Assembly (NCBI RefSeq): GCF_013423485.1
Contig: NZ_JABFFR010000007.1
Span: 186,001 to 250,000, forward strand
Length of the DNA stretch: 64,000 nt
Source of the DNA: Azospirillum oleiclasticum
GTDB taxonomy: Bacteria > Pseudomonadota > Alphaproteobacteria > Azospirillales > Azospirillaceae
Reading direction: 5' to 3'
In this document: one piece after another, positions 19,617 to 29,044 of the stretch
Numbering within the stretch: position 1 is the first letter of the stretch
How the letters are laid out: the number at the start of each line of letters is the position of its first letter
Notes under the pieces: generated by a model
What the model saw: the letters and a program-made list of their open reading frames with translations, nothing else
Database searches by the model: none
Told to the model about the DNA's origin: nothing
Program-made: the position numbers and the translations under genes

Positions 19617-20699
19617 TCAAACGATTTCCGGCCAGGCGCGCAGCAGATGCGCAAGCTCGGCCACATGCTCGGGCGGCGTCTGCGGCACCACGCCATGGCC
19701 CAGGTTGAAGATGAAGGGCCGGCCGCCGAACACTTCCAGGATCTCCAGCGCCGCGTCGCGCAGCGCCTCGCCGCCGGTGACGAGGTGGATCGGATCCAGG
19801 TTGCCCTGCACCGGCAGGCGCGTCTGGAGCGTCCGCGCGGCCCAGACCGGCGGCACCGTGGTGTCCAGCCCGATGGCATCGACCCCGCTCTCGCTGGCGT
19901 AGATGTCGTACTGCAGGCCGGCACCACGCGGGAAGCCGATGACCGGCACCGTCGGGTGCAGCGCCTTGAAGCGCGCGACGATGCGCCGTGTCGGCTCCAG
20001 CACCCAGCGCCGGAAGGGACCGGGCGGCAGCACCCCGGCCCAGCTGTCGAAAAGCTGCACCGTCTCCGCCCCAGCGTCCACCTGCGCGGCGAGATAGTCG
20101 GCGGTGACATCGACCAGCAGATCGATCAGCGCGCCGAAGCCCGCCGGGTCGCGGTAGGCCCAGCCCTTGACCTGCGCGAACTCCTTGGAGCCTCCGCCCT
20201 CGACCATATAGCACGCCACGGTCCAGGGAGCGCCGGCGAAGCCGATCAGAGCCGTGTCCTCGGGGATGGCACCGCGGATGCGCCGCACCGCCTCGTAGAC
20301 CGGCTGGAGGCGCTCGTGGAAGCCATCGCGCCGGAGACGGGAAAGCTCGGCCGCGCTGCGCACCGGATCGAGCTTCGGCCCCTCCCCTTCCTGGAAGGTC
20401 AGGGCCTGACCCAGCGCGTGCGGCACCACCAGGATGTCGGAGAACAGGATGGCGGCGTCCATCCGGTAGCGGCGTAGCGGCTGCAGCGTGACCTCGGTCG
20501 CCAGCTCCGGATTGTAGCAGAGGTCGAGGAAGCCGCCGGCCTGGGCACGCACCGCCCGGTACTCCGGCAGGTAACGCCCGGCCTGTCGCATCAGCCAGAA
20601 GGGCGGACGCTGCTGCGCGTTGCCGGCAAGCGCGTCGAGGAAGGGTTTCTGGCGGTCGGTCACGGCTGGTTGTTCCTTGGCGCTGGGCGATCGGTTCAC
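19617..20699 (-). CDS. hemE: Uroporphyrinogen decarboxylase HemE
   Basis: Converts uroporphyrinogen III to coproporphyrinogen III. The 360-residue protein has the signature PFWLMRQAGRYLPEYR, the substrate-cleft Asp in ILFSDILVVPHALG, and GFAGAPWTVACYMVEG. The call is secure. In Caulobacter and Rickettsia hemE borders the chromosomal origin, and here too it faces away from a gene-free, DnaA-box-containing gap. The ATG at 20699 directly borders that gap. Confidence 0.98.
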   Translation of the reverse strand: MNRSPSAKEQPAVTDRQKPFLDALAGNAQQRPPFWLMRQAGRYLPEYRAVRAQAGGFLDLCYNPELATEVTLQPLRRYRMDAAILFSDILVVPHALGQALTFQEGEGPKLDPVRSAAELSRLRRDGFHERLQPVYEAVRRIRGAIPEDTALIGFAGAPWTVACYMVEGGGSKEFAQVKGWAYRDPAGFGALIDLLVDVTADYLAAQVDAGAETVQLFDSWAGVLPPGPFRRWVLEPTRRIVARFKALHPTVPVIGFPRGAGLQYDIYASESGVDAIGLDTTVPPVWAARTLQTRLPVQGNLDPIHLVTGGEALRDAALEILEVFGGRPFIFNLGHGVVPQTPPEHVAELAHLLRAWPEIV

Positions 20700-20704
20700 A
20701 CCAC

Positions 20705-20735
20705 AGTTTCACTATTCTTTTTAGAGTTTGATTGG
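20705..20735. other. AT-rich candidate DNA-unwinding element
   Basis: About 70 percent A/T in a very GC-rich genome, containing a TTCTTTTTAG run, placed between hemE and the first DnaA box. It could instead be (or also be) the hemE promoter, since it lies within 40 bp of the hemE start. Confidence 0.5.
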
Positions 20736-20752
20736 AAGAGATAGAGGATGCC

Positions 20753-20794
20753 TGTGGATGACGGGAATCCTCGCAATCCCCGGAATCATCCACA
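20753..20794. other. Inverted pair of DnaA boxes
   Basis: TGTGGATGA (20753-20761) and TCATCCACA (20786-20794) are exact reverse complements of each other, each differing from TTATCCACA at one base. The centre-to-centre distance is 33 bp, about three helical turns. Confidence 0.7.
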
Positions 20795-20896
20795 ACGCGC
20801 CGCGGCTGCGGCCGGCCGACCGGCGGCTCTGTGGACGACTCCGGCCCACTTTCGCCGTCCACCGCGGGAATGCTATAGCTGGGCGTGCGGGAGTCG

Positions 20897-20905
20897 TGGG
20901 GATAA
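20897..20905 (-). other. DnaA box
   Basis: TGGGGATAA, the reverse complement TTATCCCCA, one mismatch from consensus. A further weaker box TTGTCCACG lies at 20924-20932. Confidence 0.55.
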
Positions 20906-21045
20906 GAGTCCGTCCCCGCGCCGTTGTCCACGCGATGCGGTGGGTTCGGCCGGGTTGTTCGTCGGGGGGCGGGATCCGGGACGGGCGGTACCGGCTTGGT
21001 GGATGGTTTGACGGACCCCCGCGTTGTGCACCGGTCGTCCAGGGT

Positions 21046-21054
21046 TTACCCACA
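21046..21054 (+). other. DnaA box next to ppsR
   Basis: TTACCCACA, one mismatch from TTATCCACA, ending 12 bp before the ppsR start codon. Confidence 0.6.
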
Positions 21055-21065
21055 GGGTGTTGGGG

Positions 21066-21908
21066 ATGATGAAGCAGTTCCATCTACATCTTGTGTCCGA
21101 CGCGACGGGCGAGACGATCAACAGCGTCGCGCGGGCCTGCGTGATCCAGTTCGACCAGGTGCGCCCGGTCGAGCATTTCTGGAATCTCGTGCGCACCGAC
21201 CGGCAGCTCGACCTGGTCCTCGAGGGGATCGAGTCCCACCCCGGCCTCGTCATGTTCACGCTGGTGGACGAGGCGTTGCGCCGGCGGCTCCAGGATTTCT
21301 GCCGGGAGATGCAGGTGCCCTGCATCCCGGTGCTGGATCCGCTCATCAACGCGCTGGCCGCCTATCTGGGGTTGGAATCGCAGCGTCAGCCGGGACGCCA
21401 GCACGCGCTGGACGCCGAGTATTTCGGCCGCATGGACGCGATGGAGTTCGCGCTGGCCCACGACGACGGGCAGTCGAGCTGGAACCTGCACGAGGCCGAT
21501 GTGATCCTGATGGGCGTCTCGCGCACCTCGAAGACACCGACCTGCGTCTATCTGGCCAACCGCGGCATCAAGGCGGCCAACGTGCCCATCGTGCCGGGTT
21601 GTCCTCTGCCACCGGAGCTCGACAAGCTCACGCGGCCCCTGATCGTCGGGCTGACCAAGGACGCCGACCGGCTGATCCAGATCCGCCGCAACCGGTTGAA
21701 GCTGCTGAACCAGGGCGAGGGGTCGAGCTATGTCGACCCGGAGATCGTCCGCAACGAGGTGACGGAGGCCCGGCGCATGTTCACGCGCCGTGGCTGGCCG
21801 GTGATCGACGTGTCCCGCCGCTCCATCGAGGAGACGGCGGCCGAGATCATGATGCTGCTGGCGCGGCGCCAGTCCGGCGGGCTGGTCGGGAAGGAGCCGC
21901 CGAAATGA
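21066..21908 (+). CDS. ppsR: PEP synthase / PPDK regulatory kinase-pyrophosphorylase
   Basis: Bifunctional regulator (DUF299 family) that inactivates pyruvate-phosphate dikinase or PEP synthase by ADP-dependent phosphorylation and reverses this by pyrophosphorolysis. The 280-residue product opens FHLHLVSDATGETINSVARA and carries the family P-loop GVSRTSKTPTCVYLANRG near residues 152-169. The tandem ATGs at 21066 and 21069 both fit; upstream in-frame codons run into the oriC boxes. It is the first gene rightward of oriC and overlaps maf by 4 bp. In Caulobacter the first origin-proximal gene is the same family. Confidence 0.93.
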   Translation: MMKQFHLHLVSDATGETINSVARACVIQFDQVRPVEHFWNLVRTDRQLDLVLEGIESHPGLVMFTLVDEALRRRLQDFCREMQVPCIPVLDPLINALAAYLGLESQRQPGRQHALDAEYFGRMDAMEFALAHDDGQSSWNLHEADVILMGVSRTSKTPTCVYLANRGIKAANVPIVPGCPLPPELDKLTRPLIVGLTKDADRLIQIRRNRLKLLNQGEGSSYVDPEIVRNEVTEARRMFTRRGWPVIDVSRRSIEETAAEIMMLLARRQSGGLVGKEPPK

Positions 21909-22501
21909 CGGCGGTGGTCCTGGCGTCGGGCTCGCGCACCCGGGCGCTGATGCTGGAGCAGGCGGGCGTGACGGTGAGCTGCCACCCGGCCGCGGTCGAT
22001 GAGGAGGAGGTGAAGCTCTCCTGCAGGGCCGAGGGCCTGCCGGTCGAAGCGGCGGCCGAGGCGCTGGCCGAGCTGAAGGCGATGCGCGTCACCCGCCGTC
22101 ACCCCGGCGCGCTGGTGATCGGCGCCGACCAGATGCTGGAGTGCGAGGGCGACTGGTTCGACAAGCCGGCCGACCGGGCGGCGGCGCGCGACCAGCTCCT
22201 GCGGCTGCGCGGCCGGACCCACCGGTTGGTGAGCTGCGCGGTGGTGGTGCGCGATGGCGAGCGGCTGTGGCACCAGGTGCAGAGCGCCCGGCTGACGGTG
22301 AGGCCCTTCACCGAAGCCTTCCTGGACGACTATATCGACCGTGCGGGCGAGCGGGTGCTGGGCTCCGTCGGCTGCTACCAGATCGAGGGGTTGGGGGCGC
22401 AGCTCTTCAGCCGGGTGGAGGGCGACTGGTTCACCATCCTCGGCATGCCGCTGCTGCCCCTTCTGGGTTTCCTGCGCGCGCATGGAGTGCTGGTGGAATG
22501 A
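21905..22501 (+). CDS. maf: Maf family nucleoside triphosphate pyrophosphatase
   Basis: House-cleaning pyrophosphatase acting on dTTP, UTP or modified nucleotides, 198 residues. Maf marks are the N-terminal LASGSRTRALMLEQAG loop, EEEVK with acidic metal ligands, VIGADQMLE and GCYQIEGLGAQLFSRVEGDWF. The central segment (WFDKP) suits the Maf family but the substrate subtype cannot be fixed. ATGA overlaps join it to ppsR before and aroE after. Confidence 0.94.
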   Translation: MTAVVLASGSRTRALMLEQAGVTVSCHPAAVDEEEVKLSCRAEGLPVEAAAEALAELKAMRVTRRHPGALVIGADQMLECEGDWFDKPADRAAARDQLLRLRGRTHRLVSCAVVVRDGERLWHQVQSARLTVRPFTEAFLDDYIDRAGERVLGSVGCYQIEGLGAQLFSRVEGDWFTILGMPLLPLLGFLRAHGVLVE

Positions 22502-23337
22502 CGCAGACCGGTAGAACGTTGGTGGCGGGCGTGATTGGCTGGCCGGTGGCGCATTCGCGCTCACCGGCGCTGCATGGGCATTGGTTCGAACGGTACGGCG
22601 TCGACGGCGTCTATGTCCCCTTCCCGGTTCCGCCCGGCCGGGGAGAGGCCGCGGTGCGCGCTCTGGCGGCGCTGGGCATCCGGGGCTGCAACGTCACGGT
22701 CCCGCACAAGGAGGCCGCGGCGCGCGCGGTCGACCGGCTCGACTCCACGGCGCAGCGCATGGGTGCGGTGAACCTGATCATCGTTGGCGAGGACGGCTCT
22801 CTGGAGGGCCGCAACACCGATGGGTTCGGCTTCATCGAGAACCTGAAGGCCACCATCCCGGGGTGGCGGCCGGAGGCCGGACCCGCGGTTGTGCTGGGAG
22901 CCGGGGGGGCGGCGCGCGCCGTGCTGGTCTCGCTGCTCGACGCTGGCGTGCCGGAGATCCGGCTGCTCAACCGCTCCCGCGCGCGTGCCGAGGGTCTGGC
23001 GGAGGAGTTCGGCGGGCCGATCCGGGTGGGGGAGTGGGTTTCACGTGAAACATTGCTGGATGGTGCGGCGCTGCTGGTGAACACCACGACGCTGGGCATG
23101 GGCACGAACGAGCCGCTCGACCTCGACCTCGCCGCCCTGCCCCGCGACGCCGTGGTCTACGACATCGTTTACAACCCGCTGGTCACGCCGCTGCTGGAGC
23201 ACGCCCGCGCTCGCGGCAACCCGACCGTCGGTGGTCTCGGCATGCTGTTGCATCAGGCGCGTCCGGCCTTCGCCGCGTGGTTCGGCATCGACCCCGCGGT
23301 CGACGCCGATCTGGAACGCGCGGTGCTCGGGGGTTAG
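22498..23337 (+). CDS. aroE: Shikimate dehydrogenase
   Basis: Reduces 3-dehydroshikimate to shikimate with NADPH in aromatic amino acid synthesis, 279 residues. The substrate site is seen as VAHSRSPALHGHWF and CNVTVPHKEAA (catalytic Lys), the NADP fold as VVLGAGGAARAVLVSL with the NRSRAR phosphate contact, and the end motif GGLGMLLHQARPAF. It overlaps maf by 4 bp. A parS site lies inside it at 23037-23052, read as VSRET. Confidence 0.96.
   Translation: MTQTGRTLVAGVIGWPVAHSRSPALHGHWFERYGVDGVYVPFPVPPGRGEAAVRALAALGIRGCNVTVPHKEAAARAVDRLDSTAQRMGAVNLIIVGEDGSLEGRNTDGFGFIENLKATIPGWRPEAGPAVVLGAGGAARAVLVSLLDAGVPEIRLLNRSRARAEGLAEEFGGPIRVGEWVSRETLLDGAALLVNTTTLGMGTNEPLDLDLAALPRDAVVYDIVYNPLVTPLLEHARARGNPTVGGLGMLLHQARPAFAAWFGIDPAVDADLERAVLGG
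23037..23052. promoter_or_regulatory. parS: parS site inside aroE
   Basis: GGTTTCACGTGAAACA: a perfect 14-base palindrome (23038-23051) matching the ParB-binding consensus TGTTTCACGTGAAACA at 15 of 16 bases. It is the parS site nearest oriC, about 2 kb away. Confidence 0.9.
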
Positions 23338-23343
23338 GCGGGG

Positions 23344-23988
23344 GTGATCGTCCTCGGCCTCACCGGGTCGATCGGCATGGGGAAAAGCACCGCCGCGGCC
23401 ATGCTTCGGCGGATGGGGGTGCCGGTCTGCGATTCCGACGCGATCGTGCACCGGTTGCTCGGACGCGGCGGCGGGGCCGTGAGCGCGATTGGAGCGGCGT
23501 TTCCGGGCGTCGTCGTGGATGGGGCGGTCGACCGGCGGGCGCTGGGCGCCCAGGTCTTCGCGAACCCACCGGCCCTGCGACGGCTGGAGGCCATCGTCCA
23601 TCCCCGCGTCCGTGCGGCTCAGGGGCGTTTCCTGCGCAACGCCGCGCGGCGGCGGACGTCGGTGGTGGTGCTGGACATCCCCCTGCTGTTCGAATCCGGT
23701 GGCGACCGCCGGGTCGACCGCACGGTCGTCGTCTCCGCCCCGGCGTCGGTGCAGCGCGCGCGGGTGCTGGCGCGGCCGGGAATGACGGCGGAGAAGTTCG
23801 CCGGCATCCTGGCGCAGCAGGTGCCGGACGGTGAAAAGCGGCGGCGGGCCGACCATGTGATCGCGACCGGCCTCGGCCGTGCGGTCACGCGGCGGGGGCT
23901 GCGCCGGGTGCTGAGGGACGTGAAGGGACGGCGCGGCCGGCAATGGCCGCCGCGCGGCTATCAACCGGGACGGGGAAACCATGCGTGA
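23344..23988 (+). CDS. coaE: Dephospho-CoA kinase
   Basis: Last step of coenzyme A synthesis, phosphorylating dephospho-CoA. The 214-residue product from a GTG start has the P-loop [12 protein letters not shown], the [11 protein letters not shown] acceptor region and [16 protein letters not shown]. The GTG start follows the aroE stop by 6 bp, with GGCGGG as a weak ribosome site. The C-terminal 20 residues are Arg/Gly-rich and overlap dnaQ by 8 bp. Confidence 0.95.
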   Translation: MIVLGLTGSIGMGKSTAAAMLRRMGVPVCDSDAIVHRLLGRGGGAVSAIGAAFPGVVVDGAVDRRALGAQVFANPPALRRLEAIVHPRVRAAQGRFLRNAARRRTSVVVLDIPLLFESGGDRRVDRTVVVSAPASVQRARVLARPGMTAEKFAGILAQQVPDGEKRRRADHVIATGLGRAVTRRGLRRVLRDVKGRRGRQWPPRGYQPGRGNHA

Positions 23989-24661
23989 AGTGGTGCTGGA
24001 CACCGAGACCACGGGCTTCAAGCCGGACGAGGGGCACCGGTTGGTCGAGATCGGCTGCATCGAGCTGGTGAACCACGTGTCCACCGGCAACCGCTACCAT
24101 GTCTACATCAACCCGGAACGGCCGGTGCCACCGGATGCGGCTGCCGTGCATGGCTTGACGGACGAGTTCCTGGCCGACAAGCCGGTCTTCACCGATGTCG
24201 TGCAAGCCTTCGTCGAGTTCATCGGCGACTCGAAGCTGGTGATCCACAACGCCGCCTTCGACATGACCTTCCTGAACTGGCAGCTCAAGGAGTGCGGCTA
24301 TCCGACGATGCCGATGGATCGGGCCATCGACACGCTGGCCATGGCGCGCAAGAAGTTCCCCGGCTCCCCCGCCACTCTGGATGCGCTGTGCAAGCGCTTC
24401 GGCGTCGACAATTCCGGCCGCACGCTGCACGGCGCGCTGCTCGACGCGCAGCTCCTGGCCGATGTGTATCTGGAACTGCTCGGCGGACGGCAGGCCGGGC
24501 TGGCGCTTGCGGCCTCCGGCACATCGAAGGGCGGCCCGGCGGTGGCGCGGGTCGATCGGCCCTTCCGCCCGGCGCGACCCCACCAGCCCCTGGCGGAGGA
24601 GCTGGCCGCCCATGACGGGCTGGTGAAGGCGCTCAAGAACGCGATGTGGGCGCAGGAGTAA
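23981..24661 (+). CDS. dnaQ: DNA polymerase III epsilon subunit (proofreading exonuclease)
   Basis: 3'-5' exonuclease that proofreads for the replicative polymerase, 226 residues. The DEDDh exonuclease motifs are complete: LDTETTGF (Asp7, Glu9), [11 protein letters not shown] and [19 protein letters not shown]. The C-terminal 40 residues, after an Ala/Pro/Arg linker, should bind the alpha subunit. It ends the origin-side gene run ppsR-maf-aroE-coaE-dnaQ, a fixed neighbourhood in Alphaproteobacteria. Confidence 0.96.
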   Translation: MREVVLDTETTGFKPDEGHRLVEIGCIELVNHVSTGNRYHVYINPERPVPPDAAAVHGLTDEFLADKPVFTDVVQAFVEFIGDSKLVIHNAAFDMTFLNWQLKECGYPTMPMDRAIDTLAMARKKFPGSPATLDALCKRFGVDNSGRTLHGALLDAQLLADVYLELLGGRQAGLALAASGTSKGGPAVARVDRPFRPARPHQPLAEELAAHDGLVKALKNAMWAQE

Positions 24662-24668
24662 GGCGGGT

Positions 24669-24693
24669 CGGGGCGGTGGGTTCCATCGCCCCG
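24669..24693. terminator. Bidirectional hairpin between dnaQ and the oxidoreductase
   Basis: CGGGGCG (24669-24675) pairs with CGCCCCG (24687-24693); inside, a G.T pair and TGG/CCA extend the stem to 11 pairs with a GTT loop. It lies between convergent stops (24661 and 24707). No T run follows. Confidence 0.5.
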
Positions 24694-24706
24694 CTGCGTC
24701 CTGCCG

Positions 24707-25681
24707 TTAAGGCACCAGGATGGTCGACCCCGTCGTTCCCCGCGACTCCAACGCCCGGTGCGCGTCGGCCGCGTCCTTGAGCGGGAAGGTCTGGCCGATG
24801 CGGATGGTCACGCCGCCGCTGTTCACCACATCGAACAGGTCGGCGGCCGCGGCCATCAGGTCCTCCCGTTTCTGCATGTAGACGAAGAGCGTCGGGCGCG
24901 TGACGTAGAGCGAGCCCTTGGCCGCCAGCAGCTGGAGGTCCAGCGGCGGCACCGGGCCGGACGCCGCGCCGAACAGCGCCATCAGACCACGCGGCGCGAG
25001 GCAGTCCAGGCCGTCCATGAAGGTGGTCTTGCCGACGCCGTCATAGACGACGGGAACGCCCTTCCCGGCGGTGATGTCCTTCACCCGCTCCAGAAAGGAT
25101 TCGCGGGTGTAGACGATGGGATGGTCGCAGCCGTTGGCGCGGGCCAGTTCGGCCTTCTCGTCGGTGCTGACGGTGCCGATGACGGTGGCGCCCAGGTGCT
25201 TGGCCCACTGGCAGAGGATCTGCCCCACCCCGCCGGCGGCGGCCTGCACCAGGATGGTGTCGCCAGGCTTCACGACGTAGGTCTGGCGCAGAAGGAACTG
25301 CGCCGTCAGGCCCTGCAGCATCATGGCCGCGGCTTGCCGGTCCTCGATCCAGCTCGGCAGCGGGATCAGCTTGTCGGTCGGCATCAGCCGCACCTCGCTG
25401 TAGGCGCCGATTGGGCCGGTGCAGTAGGCGACGCGGTCGCCGGCTTTGTACTCCGTCACGTCGGGGCCCACGGCCTCGACCACCCCGGCACCCTCCAGAC
25501 CAAGGCCGGACGGCAATGGCACCTTGTAGGCGCCCGTCCGGTGATAGGTGTCGATGTAGTTCAAGCCGACGGCGGTGTGGCGCAGTCGGACCTGACCGGG
25601 GCCGGGCTCGCCGACCTCGACCTCCTCCCAGCGCAGGACCTCGGGTCCGCCCGTTTCGTGGATGCGGATGGCGTGCACCAT
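24707..25681 (-). CDS. NADPH:quinone reductase, zeta-crystallin type
   Basis: MDR-superfamily oxidoreductase of 324 residues that reduces quinones with NADPH. The Rossmann motif is AAAGGVGQILCQWAKHLGATVIGTVST, and the substrate half shows VGLNYIDTYHRTGAYKVPLPSGLGLEGAGVVEAVG, both typical of QOR. No zinc-ligand Cys cluster is seen. The ATG at 25681 follows AGGGAGAG. It is convergent with dnaQ and 86 bp from the ogt start-side gene, so it may be a separate transcript. Confidence 0.92.
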   Translation of the reverse strand: MVHAIRIHETGGPEVLRWEEVEVGEPGPGQVRLRHTAVGLNYIDTYHRTGAYKVPLPSGLGLEGAGVVEAVGPDVTEYKAGDRVAYCTGPIGAYSEVRLMPTDKLIPLPSWIEDRQAAAMMLQGLTAQFLLRQTYVVKPGDTILVQAAAGGVGQILCQWAKHLGATVIGTVSTDEKAELARANGCDHPIVYTRESFLERVKDITAGKGVPVVYDGVGKTTFMDGLDCLAPRGLMALFGAASGPVPPLDLQLLAAKGSLYVTRPTLFVYMQKREDLMAAAADLFDVVNSGGVTIRIGQTFPLKDAADAHRALESRGTTGSTILVP

Positions 25682-25767
25682 GGCTCTTGTCTCTCCCTGT
25701 GGAACCGGCGCTTCGAGGCCGGCTCTGTGGTACCGGTGTCGACCATGCCCCCGCCGGTTGGGTGTGG

Positions 25768-26229
25768 TCAATCCGGGGCCGGGCCGTCGTGCCGGCGCTC
25801 GAAGGCCAGCAGCCACGCCTTGGTGTCCAGCCCGCCGGACCCGGAATAGCCGCCGGGACCGGCGCTGCCGACCACCCGGTGGCACGGAATAACGATGGGA
25901 AGCGGGTTTGCCCCGCAGGCGCCGCCGACCGCCCGTGGGGCCGACACGAGCGCGCGGGCGATGTCGCCATAGGTGGCGGTGCGGGCGTAGGGGATCGCCT
26001 GCATCGCCGCCCATACCCGTTGACGGAACGCGGTGCCGGCTGGGCGCAAGGGCACGGTGAAGCCCATGCCGCGCCCGGCGAAATAGGCGTCAAGCTGGCG
26101 GGCGGCATCGTCCAGCACGGGATCCGGCTCCTCCCGGCTGGCACGCCCCCAATCCAGCGCCACCAGCGCCCCCGCGAAGGACGTGAGCGCCAGCGGCCCC
26201 AAGGGGCTGTCGATCGTCTTCAGCCCCAT
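25768..26229 (-). CDS. ogt: Methylated-DNA-[protein]-cysteine S-methyltransferase
   Basis: Suicide repair enzyme that takes the methyl group from O6-methylguanine onto its own Cys. The 153-residue product has the active-site motif IVIPCHRVVGS and the DNA-binding helix FRQRVWAAMQAIPYARTATYGDIA. It lacks the Ada regulatory domain. The ATG at 26229 is 5 bp after the DUF255 stop, so the two genes are likely co-transcribed; a longer frame upstream would read into that gene. Confidence 0.95.
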   Translation of the reverse strand: MGLKTIDSPLGPLALTSFAGALVALDWGRASREEPDPVLDDAARQLDAYFAGRGMGFTVPLRPAGTAFRQRVWAAMQAIPYARTATYGDIARALVSAPRAVGGACGANPLPIVIPCHRVVGSAGPGGYSGSGGLDTKAWLLAFERRHDGPAPD

Positions 26230-26233
26230 GGCG

Positions 26234-28252
<2,019 letters not shown>

Positions 28253-28324
28253 GGGATGATCCTTGTTCGGGCCGGTCGCCGCGGCGGCCGGCGGTGCCCG
28301 GATAACCGCATGGGGGTGCCGGCG

Positions 28325-28352
28325 TTGCGCCCGGACAGCCCATCTGTATAGT
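28325..28352 (+). promoter_or_regulatory. Candidate promoter of the DUF6489-ferredoxin pair
   Basis: TTGCGC (28325-28330), a 16-base spacer and TATAGT (28347-28352, one mismatch to TATAAT). It would give a leader of about 65 bases before the ATG at 28424. Confidence 0.5.
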
Positions 28353-28423
28353 GGGACATGGGCCGGGGTGGCTCACAATCCCTATATTCACCGCTCCCAC
28401 CTGGCCGCAAGGGGTATCGCCCC

Positions 28424-28675
28424 ATGAAGATCACCATCGACATCGACTGCACGCCCGACGAGGCGCGCACCTTTCTCGGATTGCCGGACGTCAAGCCGAT
28501 GCAGGAGGCGATGATGCGGGAAATCCAGCAGCGGATGACCGCCAGTCTCAACGCGATGGATCCGGAATCGATCATGAACACCTGGCTTCCCGCCGGAATC
28601 CAGGGCATGGAGCAGCTTCAGAAGATGTTCTGGTCGCAGTTGGCCGGAGCCATGGGACAGGACGGCAAGAAGTGA
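28424..28675 (+). CDS. Small conserved protein, DUF6489-like
   Basis: An 83-residue protein starting MKITIDIDCTPDEARTFLGLPDV, which I recognise as a short alphaproteobacterial family (DUF6489, from memory). Predicted mostly helical after the first strand (MQEAMMREIQQRMTASLNAM). Function unknown. I prefer the ATG at 28424 because the family opening begins there and the proposed promoter lies inside any longer frame. Its stop overlaps the GTG start of the ferredoxin gene. Confidence 0.75.
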   Translation: MKITIDIDCTPDEARTFLGLPDVKPMQEAMMREIQQRMTASLNAMDPESIMNTWLPAGIQGMEQLQKMFWSQLAGAMGQDGKK

Positions 28676-29028
28676 CGGACGAGACGCCTTTTTTCTCAGC
28701 CCACGTGTTCGTGTGCACCAACCAGCGACCGGCGGGACACCCGCGCGGAAGCTGTGCCGACAAGGGTTCGGAGAAGCTGCGGGATTACATGAAGGCGCGC
28801 GCCAAGGAGCTGGGCATCGCCGGTGCGCGCATCAACTCCGCCGGCTGCCTGGATCGGTGCGAGCTCGGGACCACCATCGTCGTCTACCCCGACGGTGTTT
28901 GGTACAGCTGCCGGTCCCGCGCCGACGTGGACGAGATCCTGACGACCCATCTGGTCGGCGGCCGTCCGGTCGAACGCTTGATGCTCACCAACGACCAGCG
29001 GGAGCTTCGTCCGGAGCAGGTCGGCTGA
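28672..29028 (+). CDS. Thioredoxin-like [2Fe-2S] ferredoxin
   Basis: Small iron-sulfur electron carrier, 118 residues from a GTG start. It has the thioredoxin-fold ferredoxin cysteine pattern: Cys15 (HVFVCTNQR), Cys28 (RGSC), then the pair in NSAGCLDRCELG. It is similar to the (2Fe-2S) ferredoxin domain proteins found near cobalamin or nitrogen-fixation genes, but no such genes are nearby. The GTG overlaps the preceding stop (GTGA), which sets the start. It lies 16 bp before mnmE. Confidence 0.9.
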   Translation: MTDETPFFSAHVFVCTNQRPAGHPRGSCADKGSEKLRDYMKARAKELGIAGARINSAGCLDRCELGTTIVVYPDGVWYSCRSRADVDEILTTHLVGGRPVERLMLTNDQRELRPEQVG

Positions 29029-29044
29029 GGCGTCCAGTCCCGTC

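Larger units (their letters stand above)
20700..21065. other. oriC: Candidate chromosomal replication origin (oriC)
   Basis: Gene-free 366-bp gap between hemE (leftward) and ppsR (rightward), the known place of oriC in Caulobacter and Rickettsia. It has an AT-rich segment at its hemE side (20705-20735, 22 of 31 bases A/T by hand count) and near-consensus DnaA boxes: 20753-20761 and 20786-20794 (one mismatch each, inverted), 20897-20905 and 21046-21054 (one mismatch each), plus two-mismatch copies at 20830-20838, 20924-20932 and 21024-21032. Flanking maf-aroE-coaE-dnaQ and nearby parAB with three parS sites agree. I saw no CtrA-type TTAA-N7-TTAA sites. Confidence 0.88.

Noticed and set aside
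20700..21065. CtrA-type control sites in oriC as in Caulobacter
   Set aside because: No TTAA-N7-TTAA pattern is present in the gap.
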